The notes beneath the pieces are model-generated. The model had not been told where the DNA came from. It was given only the letters and a program-made list of their open reading frames with translations, and did not search any database. Shown here piece by piece: positions 23,439-30,356 of a DNA stretch of 34,359 nt. Source of the stretch: Clostridium sp. (GTDB taxonomy: Bacteria; Bacillota; Clostridia; Clostridiales; Clostridiaceae); NCBI GenBank assembly GCA_018372555.1, contig JAHAIU010000013.1:1-34359 (forward strand). Direction: 5' to 3'. The translations under genes and the position numbers were made by a program. How positions within the stretch are numbered: the first letter of the stretch is position 1; every line of letters starts with the position of its first letter.

Positions 23439-23882
23439 ATGAATGAAAACTTGATTAAAGTATTAAATTCTCATTTACAAGGTGTAATAATGGGAGAAAA
23501 TGAAATGATAAAATTAAAAGAAAAAGTAAAAGATTATAGACTTAAAGTTTTAATTGATAATACTTTACTTACTATAGAAGAACATAAAAAAGTCATTTTA
23601 AATGAGATAGAAGAATTAAATGGTAAAGCTGTAAAAGAAGAAGGTATATTTGGAAAGTTAGTTGAGATATTCAATAGTATTAAAGAAATGGCTATAGATA
23701 ATGATAAGCAAATATTAGAAAAAGCTATAAAGGGAACTGAAATGGGATTTAAGGCTATTTTAGATTTGCTAATAAAGGAATCTAATTTCCATGAGCATCT
23801 TGAAAAAAGTTTGATTAAGATTTCTGATATGTATAGTGACCATATAAAAGAAATGCAAGAGTATCTAATAACCATTAACTAA
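23439..23882 (+). CDS. Four-helix-bundle protein, DUF2383/ferritin-like (tentative)
   Basis: 147 residues, entirely helical and strongly charged, with no membrane segment or signal peptide. Four predicted helices lie at roughly 2-35, 38-62, 70-100 and 105-145. The pattern of Glu and His residues (EEHKKV, HEHLEKS, HIKEMQEY) recalls the ferritin-like DUF2383 group, but I cannot see a clear EXXH pair repeated in two helices, so iron binding is not claimed. The start is ATG 23439, since AAAGGAG at 23422-23428 is placed for it; GTG 23430 is in the hairpin stem and less likely. Its ribosome site is in the terminator stem, so expression may depend on unfolding or on an internal promoter. Confidence 0.55.
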   Translation: MNENLIKVLNSHLQGVIMGENEMIKLKEKVKDYRLKVLIDNTLLTIEEHKKVILNEIEELNGKAVKEEGIFGKLVEIFNSIKEMAIDNDKQILEKAIKGTEMGFKAILDLLIKESNFHEHLEKSLIKISDMYSDHIKEMQEYLITIN

Positions 23883-23918
23883 ATCTAAAGAAAAAATATA
23901 ATGTTAAGGAGCAGAAAA

Positions 23919-24155
23919 ATGAGCGATAGAACGATGGTTTTTAGCGATGAAAATGGAAATAAGGTAGAGTATGTTATATTAGAGCAAAAGCTTATCTGTG
24001 GCAATGAATATGTAGCTATGGCACCAGTTGATGAAAGGTCTAATATAGAAATATATAAAATCAAATTTGATAAGGATTGGAATGAGTCTTTAAGTGAAGT
24101 TGAATCAGAAACTGAAATAAAAATGTATAAAGAAGTTTCAGCATTAAGCTTCTAG
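23919..24155 (+). CDS. DUF1292 family small protein (YrzB-like)
   Basis: 78 residues. MVFSDENGNKVEYVILEQ then EYVAMAPV with a charged Glu-rich C-terminal half is the DUF1292 (YrzB) pattern: a small acidic cytoplasmic protein common in Firmicutes and of unknown function. The start ATG 23919 is preferred over ATG 23901, because the AAGGAG site (23906-23911) lies 7 bases before it. It starts 36 bases after the previous gene and ends before a strong terminator. Confidence 0.75.
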   Translation: MSDRTMVFSDENGNKVEYVILEQKLICGNEYVAMAPVDERSNIEIYKIKFDKDWNESLSEVESETEIKMYKEVSALSF

Positions 24156-24183
24156 AAATGGTGTTGTCGCATAATGAAAAATT

Positions 24184-24218
24184 AATAAGAGCTGTTTGTG
24201 CGACAGCTCTTATTTTTT
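24184..24218 (+). terminator. Intrinsic terminator after the DUF1292 gene
   Basis: AATAAGAGCTGT (24184-24195) pairs with ACAGCTCTTATT (24203-24214), 12 bp, followed by T-runs. TGTCGCA (24171-24177) could compete by pairing with TGCGACA (24199-24205). Confidence 0.92.
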
Positions 24219-24315
24219 TAGACTATCATCCTTTTACACCTAATTTCTGTTTTAAGTTCACAAATAAAAATAACTATGAATAATATAAAGTAAAATATTA
24301 TTAGGAGTAGTAATA

Positions 24316-24546
24316 ATGAATAATTATAATTTAATAATGAGGCTCCAAGCCAAGATGCAGGATCCTAGATTTGCTGACAGATTTAATAGAATAGCTTCAG
24401 AACTTAATAACATTCCTGGAGTTCAACAAGAAATATTAAGAATTGCTCAAATGGACGATGAAAAAAAGAGAGAAAAAGCTATTTCTAGACTTCCTGATAG
24501 AGTTAAACAACTAGTAAGAGAAATTGTATCTTTACTTAATGATTAG
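24316..24546 (+). CDS. Conserved-looking small helical protein of unknown function
   Basis: 76 residues. I do not recognise a family. It is hydrophilic and predicted helical throughout (MRLQAKMQDPRFADRFNRIA, then ELNNIPGVQQEILRIAQ and a basic RLPDRVKQLVREIVSLLN end), with no Cys, no membrane segment and no signal peptide. A TAGGAGT ribosome site is 7 bases before the ATG, and codon use matches neighbouring genes. It lies 74 bases upstream of the GX3-repeat gene and may share its transcript, though a dyad between them suggests separate control. Confidence 0.7.
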   Translation: MNNYNLIMRLQAKMQDPRFADRFNRIASELNNIPGVQQEILRIAQMDDEKKREKAISRLPDRVKQLVREIVSLLND

Positions 24547-24586
24547 AATTAATATTTAAGAACAAAAGGGGAATATCTGCATAATA

Positions 24587-24606
24587 TGTAATATAACGAT
24601 ATTACA
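24587..24606 (+). promoter_or_regulatory. Perfect 8-bp dyad before the GX3-repeat gene
   Basis: TGTAATATAACGATATTACA reads as TGTAATAT, AACG, ATATTACA: eight perfect pairs. It lies just ahead of the AAGGAG site (24606-24611) and could be an operator or a small hairpin acting on translation. CATAAT (24580-24585) just before it might be a -10. Confidence 0.45.
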
Positions 24607-24620
24607 AGGAGATAAAAAAG

Positions 24621-25379
24621 ATGGGAACTAATAATGAAAGAAATTCAGGAAATCTTGATGATATTTTAAATAGAATTCAAGATGGAGGATCAGATTTCAA
24701 TTTTGATGAAAATGCTAATTTTGATAACTTTGCAAACGACTTTGATTTTTCAGCATTAGAAGATTCAGATGATTTTACTAATTTTAACTTTAACCCTAAT
24801 TCTATTAATGATCCTATTGGTACTGCAAACTCAGCAGGCTTTAGAACAAATGCAGCAGGTTTAGGAGAAAATGCAGCTGATTTAGGAATAAATGCAGCAG
24901 ATTTAGCAGCAAGTGAAGCTGATGCATTCTCTAGAGGTAGCTCAGGTTGTGGATGTAATACTAATGAATGTGGAGTTATTGACACTAGATGTTGGTTTGA
25001 AAAAGGATTAAGACAAGGACTAGCACAAGGATTTGCTAATGGATATAATTGTGGTTTTGAGAATGGTAAGAAAGTTGGATATCGTAATGGGTTTAGAGAT
25101 GGACTAGAAAGAGGATTAAGTAGAGCTGAAGAACTTGCAAGAGCTAGCTTCCAAAGGGGATTAAGAGAAGGCTTTAGAAGAGGATATAGAGCTGGTTATC
25201 AAAATGGATTCCAAGATGGATCTAGACAAGGTTTTGAAAGAGGAGCTAGAGCTGGATTTAGACAAGGTTATGATAGAGCTTTAAGAGATATGCAAAGATT
25301 TATTAATGAACGTTTATCCAATAATGACTGTAATAATAGATGTAGTGGTAACAATGGAAATTGGAGAAGTTGTTCATAA
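24621..25379 (+). CDS. Protein with two deca-GX3 repeat blocks (unknown function)
   Basis: 252 residues. Residues 1-60 are rich in Asn, Asp and Phe and probably disordered; 70-100 hold Ala-Asp repeats (NAAGLGENAADLGINAADL). A Cys cluster follows (CGCNTNEC near 110-117, Cys124). Then come two blocks with Gly at every fourth position: ten at 129-165 and ten at 180-216, joined by AEELARASFQR, which breaks the register by one residue. Most repeats are G-[FYL]-x-x with Arg, Gln or Asn. The tail has more Cys (NNDCNNRC; Cys251). In eukaryotes a ten-fold GX3 motif defines Yae1 and Lto1, adaptors for Fe-S insertion into Rli1; resemblance here is of pattern only. A structural, spore-coat or assembly role is equally possible. 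No signal peptide or membrane segment is seen. The ribosome site is AAGGAG, 24606-24611. Confidence 0.8.
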   Translation: MGTNNERNSGNLDDILNRIQDGGSDFNFDENANFDNFANDFDFSALEDSDDFTNFNFNPNSINDPIGTANSAGFRTNAAGLGENAADLGINAADLAASEADAFSRGSSGCGCNTNECGVIDTRCWFEKGLRQGLAQGFANGYNCGFENGKKVGYRNGFRDGLERGLSRAEELARASFQRGLREGFRRGYRAGYQNGFQDGSRQGFERGARAGFRQGYDRALRDMQRFINERLSNNDCNNRCSGNNGNWRSCS

Positions 25380-25435
25380 AATTTTAAACATTAAATAAAA
25401 CTACTTTCTTTAAATCTTATATATTTTAATTAAAT

Positions 25436-25485
25436 AAAAAGAGAGACCGTGATATTGAGAATAATATTACGGTCCTTCTTTTTAT
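25436..25485 (+). terminator. Intrinsic terminator after the GX3-repeat gene
   Basis: A 21-bp imperfect stem (25436-25456 with 25463-25483), centred on GACCGT/ACGGTC, has a GAGAAT loop and T-rich 3' end. It may act in both directions. Confidence 0.88.
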
Positions 25486-25551
25486 TTATAGTAATTGAAA
25501 AATAAGGATTTAAAATGTAAAATATACTATATATATACTAGGAGGTAATGT

Positions 25552-26355
25552 ATGAATAATGTAGTAGTAGCTTTTTTAATTACTTTATTTGCTGGACTTG
25601 CCACGGGGATTGGAAGTTTAATAGCATTTTTAGCTAAAAGCACAAATAGGAAGTTTTTATCAGTAAGTTTAGGATTCTCAGCCGGAGTTATGATATATGT
25701 ATCTATGGTAGAAATATTTGTAAAGGCAAAAGATTCACTAATATTGGCATTGGGGGAAAAGCAGGGTAACTACTTAACAGTTATTTCTTTTTTTCTAGGA
25801 ATTTTTTTAATTGCAATAATAGACAAGTTTGTACCTAGTGGCGAAAATCCTCATGAGTTCAAGGAATTACCATCTGAGACAGATGAAGAAGAAAAAAGGA
25901 AAACTGGACTTCTTAGAATGGGTAAGTTTACAGCATTAGCAATAGCAATACACAACTTTCCTGAGGGACTTGCTACCTTTGTTTCAGCTTTAACTGATAT
26001 GAAGATAGCAATTCCAATAGCAATAGCCATAGCGATACATAATATTCCAGAAGGAATATCTGTATCTGTTCCTATTTATTATGCAACTGGAAGTAAGAAG
26101 AAAGCATTTTTATATTCTTTTCTATCAGGTATGGCTGAACCAGTTGGGGCTTTAGTAGGTTATTTCTTCTTAAGAAGTATATTTAGTGACCTATCCTTTG
26201 GTATTATTTTTGCAATGGTAGCAGGAATAATGGTATTTATTTCACTAGATGAACTTTTGCCAGCAGCTGAAAAGTATGGTGAGCATCATTTATCTATTTA
26301 TGGATTGATACTTGGAATGATAGTGATGGCAGTAAGTCTTTTATTATTTATTTAG
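25552..26355 (+). CDS. zupT: ZIP family metal transporter (ZupT-like)
   Basis: 267 residues with eight hydrophobic segments. The ZIP metal-site motifs are present: HNFPEGLATF in helix 4 (about 136-145) and HNIPEGISVSVP in helix 5 (about 163-174), plus LSGMAEPVGA. It should import zinc or other divalent metals (ZupT is of broad specificity). The loop between helices 3 and 4 (about 100-118) is acidic (SETDEEEKR) and not His-rich. The start has AGGAGG 6 bases upstream, and a terminator follows, so it is a single-gene unit. Confidence 0.92.
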   Translation: MNNVVVAFLITLFAGLATGIGSLIAFLAKSTNRKFLSVSLGFSAGVMIYVSMVEIFVKAKDSLILALGEKQGNYLTVISFFLGIFLIAIIDKFVPSGENPHEFKELPSETDEEEKRKTGLLRMGKFTALAIAIHNFPEGLATFVSALTDMKIAIPIAIAIAIHNIPEGISVSVPIYYATGSKKKAFLYSFLSGMAEPVGALVGYFFLRSIFSDLSFGIIFAMVAGIMVFISLDELLPAAEKYGEHHLSIYGLILGMIVMAVSLLLFI

Positions 26356-26357
26356 AA

Positions 26358-26383
26358 GGAGGACACGTAAGTGTCCTTTTTAA
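26358..26383 (+). terminator. Intrinsic terminator after zupT
   Basis: GGACAC (26361-26366) pairs with GTGTCC (26371-26376) around GTAA, extendable by A-T and G-T pairs, followed by a T-run (26377-26381). Confidence 0.88.
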
Positions 26384-26491
26384 ATTAAATTTAGATTAAT
26401 AAATTATGAATTTTATAAATTTAATTTAATAATAGGATATAATAGACTATAATCATAATGATATAATAAGCACAGTAAAGAGAGGTAGATT

Positions 26492-27658
26492 ATGAAAATT
26501 AATTGGAATAATAAATATACAACAATAGCTGTATATTCATTTATAGTTTCAATTTCCATTATCTTATTTTATTTAGCGATATCTCAAGTTTCAATATTTA
26601 CGGATAAGTTAGATTCAATATTAATTATATTTCAACCTTTTATAATAGGTTTTACAATAGCATATATAATTAATTTTTTGCTAGATTTTTATGAGAATAA
26701 AGTTTTTGAAAATAAGTATATAAAGAGGATAAAATTAAAATCTAAAAGAGGAATATCAATACTTTTAGCTTATATTTCTGCATTTTTTATAATTAGTATG
26801 GTAATTAAATTTTTACTACCACAGGTTACAGAATCTATTTTAGGCTTAATTAATGATATACCTACTTATATTTCTAATACTACTAATTTTGTTAATGATT
26901 TAATTAAAAACTTAAATATTGAAGAGCAGTACTCTAAAGTTTTAATGGATAATTATAATAGCTTTGTTAATTATGTAATATCTTTTGTAACAGATTTAAT
27001 ACCTGCAATAGGAGCCTTTTTAGCGAAAACTGCATCAAGTATCTGGAACTTAGTATTAGGAATTATAGTATCAGTCTATTTATTAATAGATAAGGAAAAG
27101 TTATGTGGATTAAGTAAGAAGATAACATATGCTTTATTTTCAGAAAATAAAGCAGAATCAATAATAGCACTAGTCCATAAGAGTAATTATACCTTTGGTA
27201 GATTTTTAGTAGGAAAAATTATTGATTCCTTAATAATTGGAGTATTAACATTTATAATTTTAACTATCTTTAGAATGCCTTATACAGTTCTAGTTTCAGT
27301 AATAGTTGGAATTACCAATGTAATACCATTCTTTGGACCTTTTATTGGAGCTATTCCATCATTTATTATTATTTTATTTGTATCGCCAATACAAGCTTTA
27401 TGGTTCTTACTAATAATTCTATTTATACAACAATTAGATGGTAATGTAATTGGACCTAAGATATTAGGGGATACAATAGGAATATCTGCATTTTGGGTAC
27501 TATTTTCTATTTTAGTTGCAGGAAAATTATTAGGAATAGTGGGGATGATAATTGGAGTTCCATTATTTGCAGTATTCTACTCTATAGTTAAGACATTTAT
27601 AGAAAATAAATTAAAGAAAAAAGGACTGAAAACAGAAACTAAAGATTATATAAAATAA
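26492..27658 (+). CDS. AI-2E family (PF01594) transporter, second copy
   Basis: 388 residues with the same layout as the minus-strand protein at 12211-13347: paired N-terminal hydrophobic segments, a central amphipathic region, then GITNVIPFFGPFIGAIPS, QQLDGNVIGPKILGDTIGISA and GMIIGVPLFAVFYS. The two are clear paralogues that have diverged strongly in their N-terminal halves. Substrate is unknown; the family includes AI-2 exporters and ion antiporters. It lies between zupT and a convergent minus-strand operon. The ribosome site is AGAGAGGT, about 8 bases before the ATG. Confidence 0.9.
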   Translation: MKINWNNKYTTIAVYSFIVSISIILFYLAISQVSIFTDKLDSILIIFQPFIIGFTIAYIINFLLDFYENKVFENKYIKRIKLKSKRGISILLAYISAFFIISMVIKFLLPQVTESILGLINDIPTYISNTTNFVNDLIKNLNIEEQYSKVLMDNYNSFVNYVISFVTDLIPAIGAFLAKTASSIWNLVLGIIVSVYLLIDKEKLCGLSKKITYALFSENKAESIIALVHKSNYTFGRFLVGKIIDSLIIGVLTFIILTIFRMPYTVLVSVIVGITNVIPFFGPFIGAIPSFIIILFVSPIQALWFLLIILFIQQLDGNVIGPKILGDTIGISAFWVLFSILVAGKLLGIVGMIIGVPLFAVFYSIVKTFIENKLKKKGLKTETKDYIK

Positions 27659-27692
27659 ATAGTTTGGTGCTGCTGTATAATGAAAAATTATA

Positions 27693-27760
27693 GAATACAT
27701 ATCATCTATTAAATACTTTAATTTAAAGTGTTAATAAATAATATGTATTCTTATTTTTTT
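27693..27760. terminator. Long-arm hairpin between convergent genes
   Basis: GAATACATAT (27693-27702) pairs with ATATGTATTC (27741-27750), with an inner AATACTTT/AAAGTGTT stem, followed on the plus strand by TTATTTTTTT. It probably terminates the plus-strand AI-2E-family gene. The preceding GGTGCTGCTGTATAATGAAAAATTA-type sequence (27665-27690) resembles 24163-24186. Confidence 0.7.
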
Positions 27761-28562
27761 ACCAACTACCTGAGGAGCCTCCACCACTGGAAGAACCGCC
27801 TCCAAAGCCACCGAAGCCTCCACCACCAGAAGATCCTCCGCCACCGAAGCCTCCATGACCACCTCGCCCACCTCTTCTATTACCACCAGTAAAGAAAAGG
27901 ATTTTTAATAGTAGTAATGTAATGGAACCTCCATTAAAAATAAAATCAAGTAAAATTAGTACTAAAAATATGCCCATACCACTGAAAATAGGAATGTTAG
28001 TATAGTTATATTTATTATTTTCCATAGATATATTTAAAGATTTATCTAGGGTTATTCCATATTCTTCAGCAATTAAATCACTAAAGGCACTATAACTATT
28101 AACTATTCCTGTCCCATATTCTTCAGTCCTAAATTTTTCTTTAGCTAAAGATTCCATTACCCTATTACTTAAGGCATCTGGAATTGCACCTTCTAGGCCT
28201 CTTCCTACTTCCACTCTCCAATTTTTATCTTCAAGGGCAATTAAGATTAATAGACCATTGTCTTTATTTTTTTCTCCAATTCCCCAGGTTCTAAAGAGGT
28301 CTAAAGCATAGCTTTCAATTGGTTTACCATCAGTACTATTTATTATTACTGTAACAGCTTGAGCACCAGTTTTATCTTCTAATTCTTTACCAATAGAAAT
28401 AATTTTTTCTTTTTCATCTTCCGTTAATATGTCTGTATAATCATTTACATACTTATAATTAGTCGGATTAGGGAAGTTAATTTCAGCTGAAGCAATTTGA
28501 GTAAAAAATAATAATAAAAGATAAGATAATAAAAGAACTTTTATCTTAGATAATATCTTCAT
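27759..28562 (-). CDS. TPM-domain (YgcG family) membrane-anchored protein
   Basis: 267 residues. An N-terminal signal/anchor segment (about 6-26, ending ASA), then a TPM domain (about 38-160) with YVNDYTDILTEDEKEKI, GIGEKNKDNGLLILIA and RVEVGRGLEGAIPD, a second hydrophobic helix (about 193-220), and a Gly/Ser-rich tail (GGGGSSGGGGFGGFGGGSS-type). This matches YgcG-type proteins, whose TPM domain faces outside the membrane and is thought to act in membrane-protein quality control or phosphatase-like roles; function is not settled. It follows lemA after 2 bases, a pairing frequent in bacteria, so the two probably work together. Confidence 0.88.
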   Translation of the reverse strand: MKILSKIKVLLLSYLLLLFFTQIASAEINFPNPTNYKYVNDYTDILTEDEKEKIISIGKELEDKTGAQAVTVIINSTDGKPIESYALDLFRTWGIGEKNKDNGLLILIALEDKNWRVEVGRGLEGAIPDALSNRVMESLAKEKFRTEEYGTGIVNSYSAFSDLIAEEYGITLDKSLNISMENNKYNYTNIPIFSGMGIFLVLILLDFIFNGGSITLLLLKILFFTGGNRRGGRGGHGGFGGGGSSGGGGFGGFGGGSSSGGGSSGSW

Positions 28563-28564
28563 AG

Positions 28565-29134
28565 TTATCTAGTAAAATCTACTGATGGCACTTCATTAGC
28601 ATTATCACTTGCTTTGTAAAGTGCTTTTTCTTCAAACCCAAAGATAGAAGCTACTATATTAGTAGGGAATCTTCTAAGTTTAGTATTATAATTAGTTGTT
28701 GCAGTATTATAGTCTTGTCTTGCTACAGCTATTCTATTTTCAGTACCTTCTAATTGAATACTTAAGTCTTTAAAGTTTTCATTTGATTTTAAATCAGGAT
28801 ATCTTTCAACTACTACTAGTAATCTTGATAAGGCGTTTGATAGTTCACTATCTGCAGCTGCTTGATCAGAAATATTAGTAGCGCCTGATAATTTACTTCT
28901 TGCATTTGCGATATCTGTAAAGATATCTTTTTCTTGAGTAGCATATCCCTTAACTGTATTAACTAAATTAGGTATTAAGTCAGACCTTCTTTGAAGTTGA
29001 GTATCTATATCAGAAGCTGACTTATTAACTTGTTGTTCAAGACCTACTAAGCCATTGTAACTAGAGATTATAGGAAAAGCTATTATAGCTATAACAACAA
29101 TCACAGCTATCAATATCTTAACTCCATTTTTCAT
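28565..29134 (-). CDS. lemA: LemA family protein
   Basis: 189 residues. One N-terminal membrane helix (KILIAVIVVIAIIAFPIISSYN) is followed by the LemA helical bundle, with the family motifs GLVGLEQQVNKSASDIDTQLQRR, SDLIPNLVNTVKGYA, ERYPDLKSNENF and YNTKLRRFPTNIVASIFGF. In E. coli the name comes from a different gene; bacterial LemA domains have no proven activity. The start is ATG 29134, because AAAGGAG (complement of 29146-29152) is spaced for it; GTG 29146 lies inside the hairpin and is less likely. Its ribosome site is part of a terminator-like hairpin shared in design with 23394-23438. It is co-directional with, and 2 bases from, the TPM gene. Confidence 0.93.
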   Translation of the reverse strand: MKNGVKILIAVIVVIAIIAFPIISSYNGLVGLEQQVNKSASDIDTQLQRRSDLIPNLVNTVKGYATQEKDIFTDIANARSKLSGATNISDQAAADSELSNALSRLLVVVERYPDLKSNENFKDLSIQLEGTENRIAVARQDYNTATTNYNTKLRRFPTNIVASIFGFEEKALYKASDNANEVPSVDFTR

Positions 29135-29188
29135 AAAAAAACACACTCCTTTCCATATATATTAGTATATGTAGAAGATGAGTGTGTT
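29135..29188 (-). terminator. Terminator hairpin containing the lemA ribosome site
   Basis: On the minus strand AACACACTC (29188-29180) pairs with GAGTGTGTT (29148-29140), with an inner CATATA/TATATG helix, followed by seven T (29141-29135) and then the lemA ATG. AAAGGAG of lemA overlaps the base of the 3' arm. It separates the prenyltransferase gene from lemA. Confidence 0.8.
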
Positions 29189-29196
29189 ATTAAAAA

Positions 29197-30099
29197 TTAT
29201 CCTATTAGTAATGTAGTTATTAATAGTAATGTAAAAGTCCAATGAAGATTATTGGTATATGGAATACCTAGCTTCTCAAATTTACATACTGCTTTATGAG
29301 CTTTTAAGGCTATAGGTAGAGTTATAAATACTAATAAAGTTGTAATTGGATAGAAATCTAATACTACATATATAGCAGTTAGAATATAAGCACCAAAAAC
29401 TAAAAATCTATAAATATAAGTACTAAGCCTACTTCCGATTCTAACACTTAAAGTTCCTAGACTTAAATTAGCATCTCTTTGGAAATCTCTCATTTCATTA
29501 CTTATCATTAAAGCAGGTATTATAAATGAAGCTGGTAATGATAATAAAATTGGATACAAGCTTAACTCTTTAGTAAATGGATAAGAAGCACCAAGCACCA
29601 TTAATGGTCCCATTGTTATAAAAGATATTGGAACTCCTAAGCCTTTTCTTTTAAATACAAAAGGTTCACCAGTATAAGCGTAAGCTCCAAATATGCCAAT
29701 TAAACCTATTATAAGCATTTTATAATCAGTTATATAAATTAAATATAAGCCAATTAATGACGCTAGTCCAAAACAGGCCATTGCCCAAAGAAAAACATAA
29801 ATATCAAAATAAGTTCTATCTACTCCTAAGAATTTTACCTTTCTTCCGCTAGGTCTATAATATCTAAAACTACCTTCAAAGTAATCATTAACTAAATTAG
29901 CTCCAGATTGAGCTAATAGACCAGCTATTGTTACTAGAATAACTAATAGAATATCATTATAGCTATTCCAATTAATAGCGCCAACCTTATTAGCAGCGAC
30001 TATTCCTAGAGTTGTTGAGCCTATTGCAAGAGTCAAGGAAAATGGACGAAATGCTTTCCAAGAATCTTTAATAAATTTTATTACATAATCTTTATTCAA
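29197..30099 (-). CDS. UbiA-family prenyltransferase (MenA-like)
   Basis: 300 residues with about eight or nine hydrophobic segments. The second Asp-rich motif is clear (SNEMRDFQRDANLSLGTLSVRIG, about 198-220). The first is NDYFEGSFR (about 71-79), where the usual NDxxDxxxD of MenA/UbiA reads NDxxE. It should attach a prenyl chain to an aromatic or similar acceptor in the membrane. No other menaquinone gene is nearby and many clostridia lack menaquinone, so the acceptor is unknown and menA is only a family label. The start is TTG (30097-30099), 7 bases after GAGGTGA. Confidence 0.85.
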   Translation of the reverse strand: MNKDYVIKFIKDSWKAFRPFSLTLAIGSTTLGIVAANKVGAINWNSYNDILLVILVTIAGLLAQSGANLVNDYFEGSFRYYRPSGRKVKFLGVDRTYFDIYVFLWAMACFGLASLIGLYLIYITDYKMLIIGLIGIFGAYAYTGEPFVFKRKGLGVPISFITMGPLMVLGASYPFTKELSLYPILLSLPASFIIPALMISNEMRDFQRDANLSLGTLSVRIGSRLSTYIYRFLVFGAYILTAIYVVLDFYPITTLLVFITLPIALKAHKAVCKFEKLGIPYTNNLHWTFTLLLITTLLIG

Positions 30100-30284
30100 A
30101 AAATCACCTCATATTCGTTTGCAAGTTAAAATTTTATCATAAATGAAAACTTCTTTCAAATAGAAGCTTAAAAACTTTTACTATATAACTATAGATATAG
30201 ATTATTAATTATAACATAGATGATAGTTAAGAATTTCGATATATTTGTGAAGTTTTTTGCATGGAGGTTAATAATGGATATATT

Positions 30285-30311
30285 TATAATAGAAAATGTA
30301 AACGAAAACAA
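30285..30311 (+). promoter_or_regulatory. mgl promoter -10 and CcpA cre site
   Basis: ATGTAAACGAAAACAA (30296-30311) matches the cre consensus WTGNAANCGNWNWCAW at every position. TATAAT (30285-30290) lies just before it, placing the operator at the expected start of transcription, where CcpA would repress. No good -35 is seen. The site supports catabolite control of the galactose transporter. Confidence 0.75.
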
Positions 30312-30356
30312 AAAACAAAAATGATTATAATGAGTTATGAGAGGTGGAGGGTTAAT

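Noticed and set aside
24677..24985. Antisense ORF over the GX3-repeat gene
   Set aside because: It is an Ala/Ser/Lys/Pro-rich mirror of the repetitive plus-strand coding region, with no ribosome site. The plus-strand gene has a ribosome site and terminator.
30261..30356. Longer N-terminus for MglB starting at ATG 30261
   Set aside because: It would place 32 residues before a standard lipoprotein signal peptide and include the predicted promoter -10 and cre site within the coding region.
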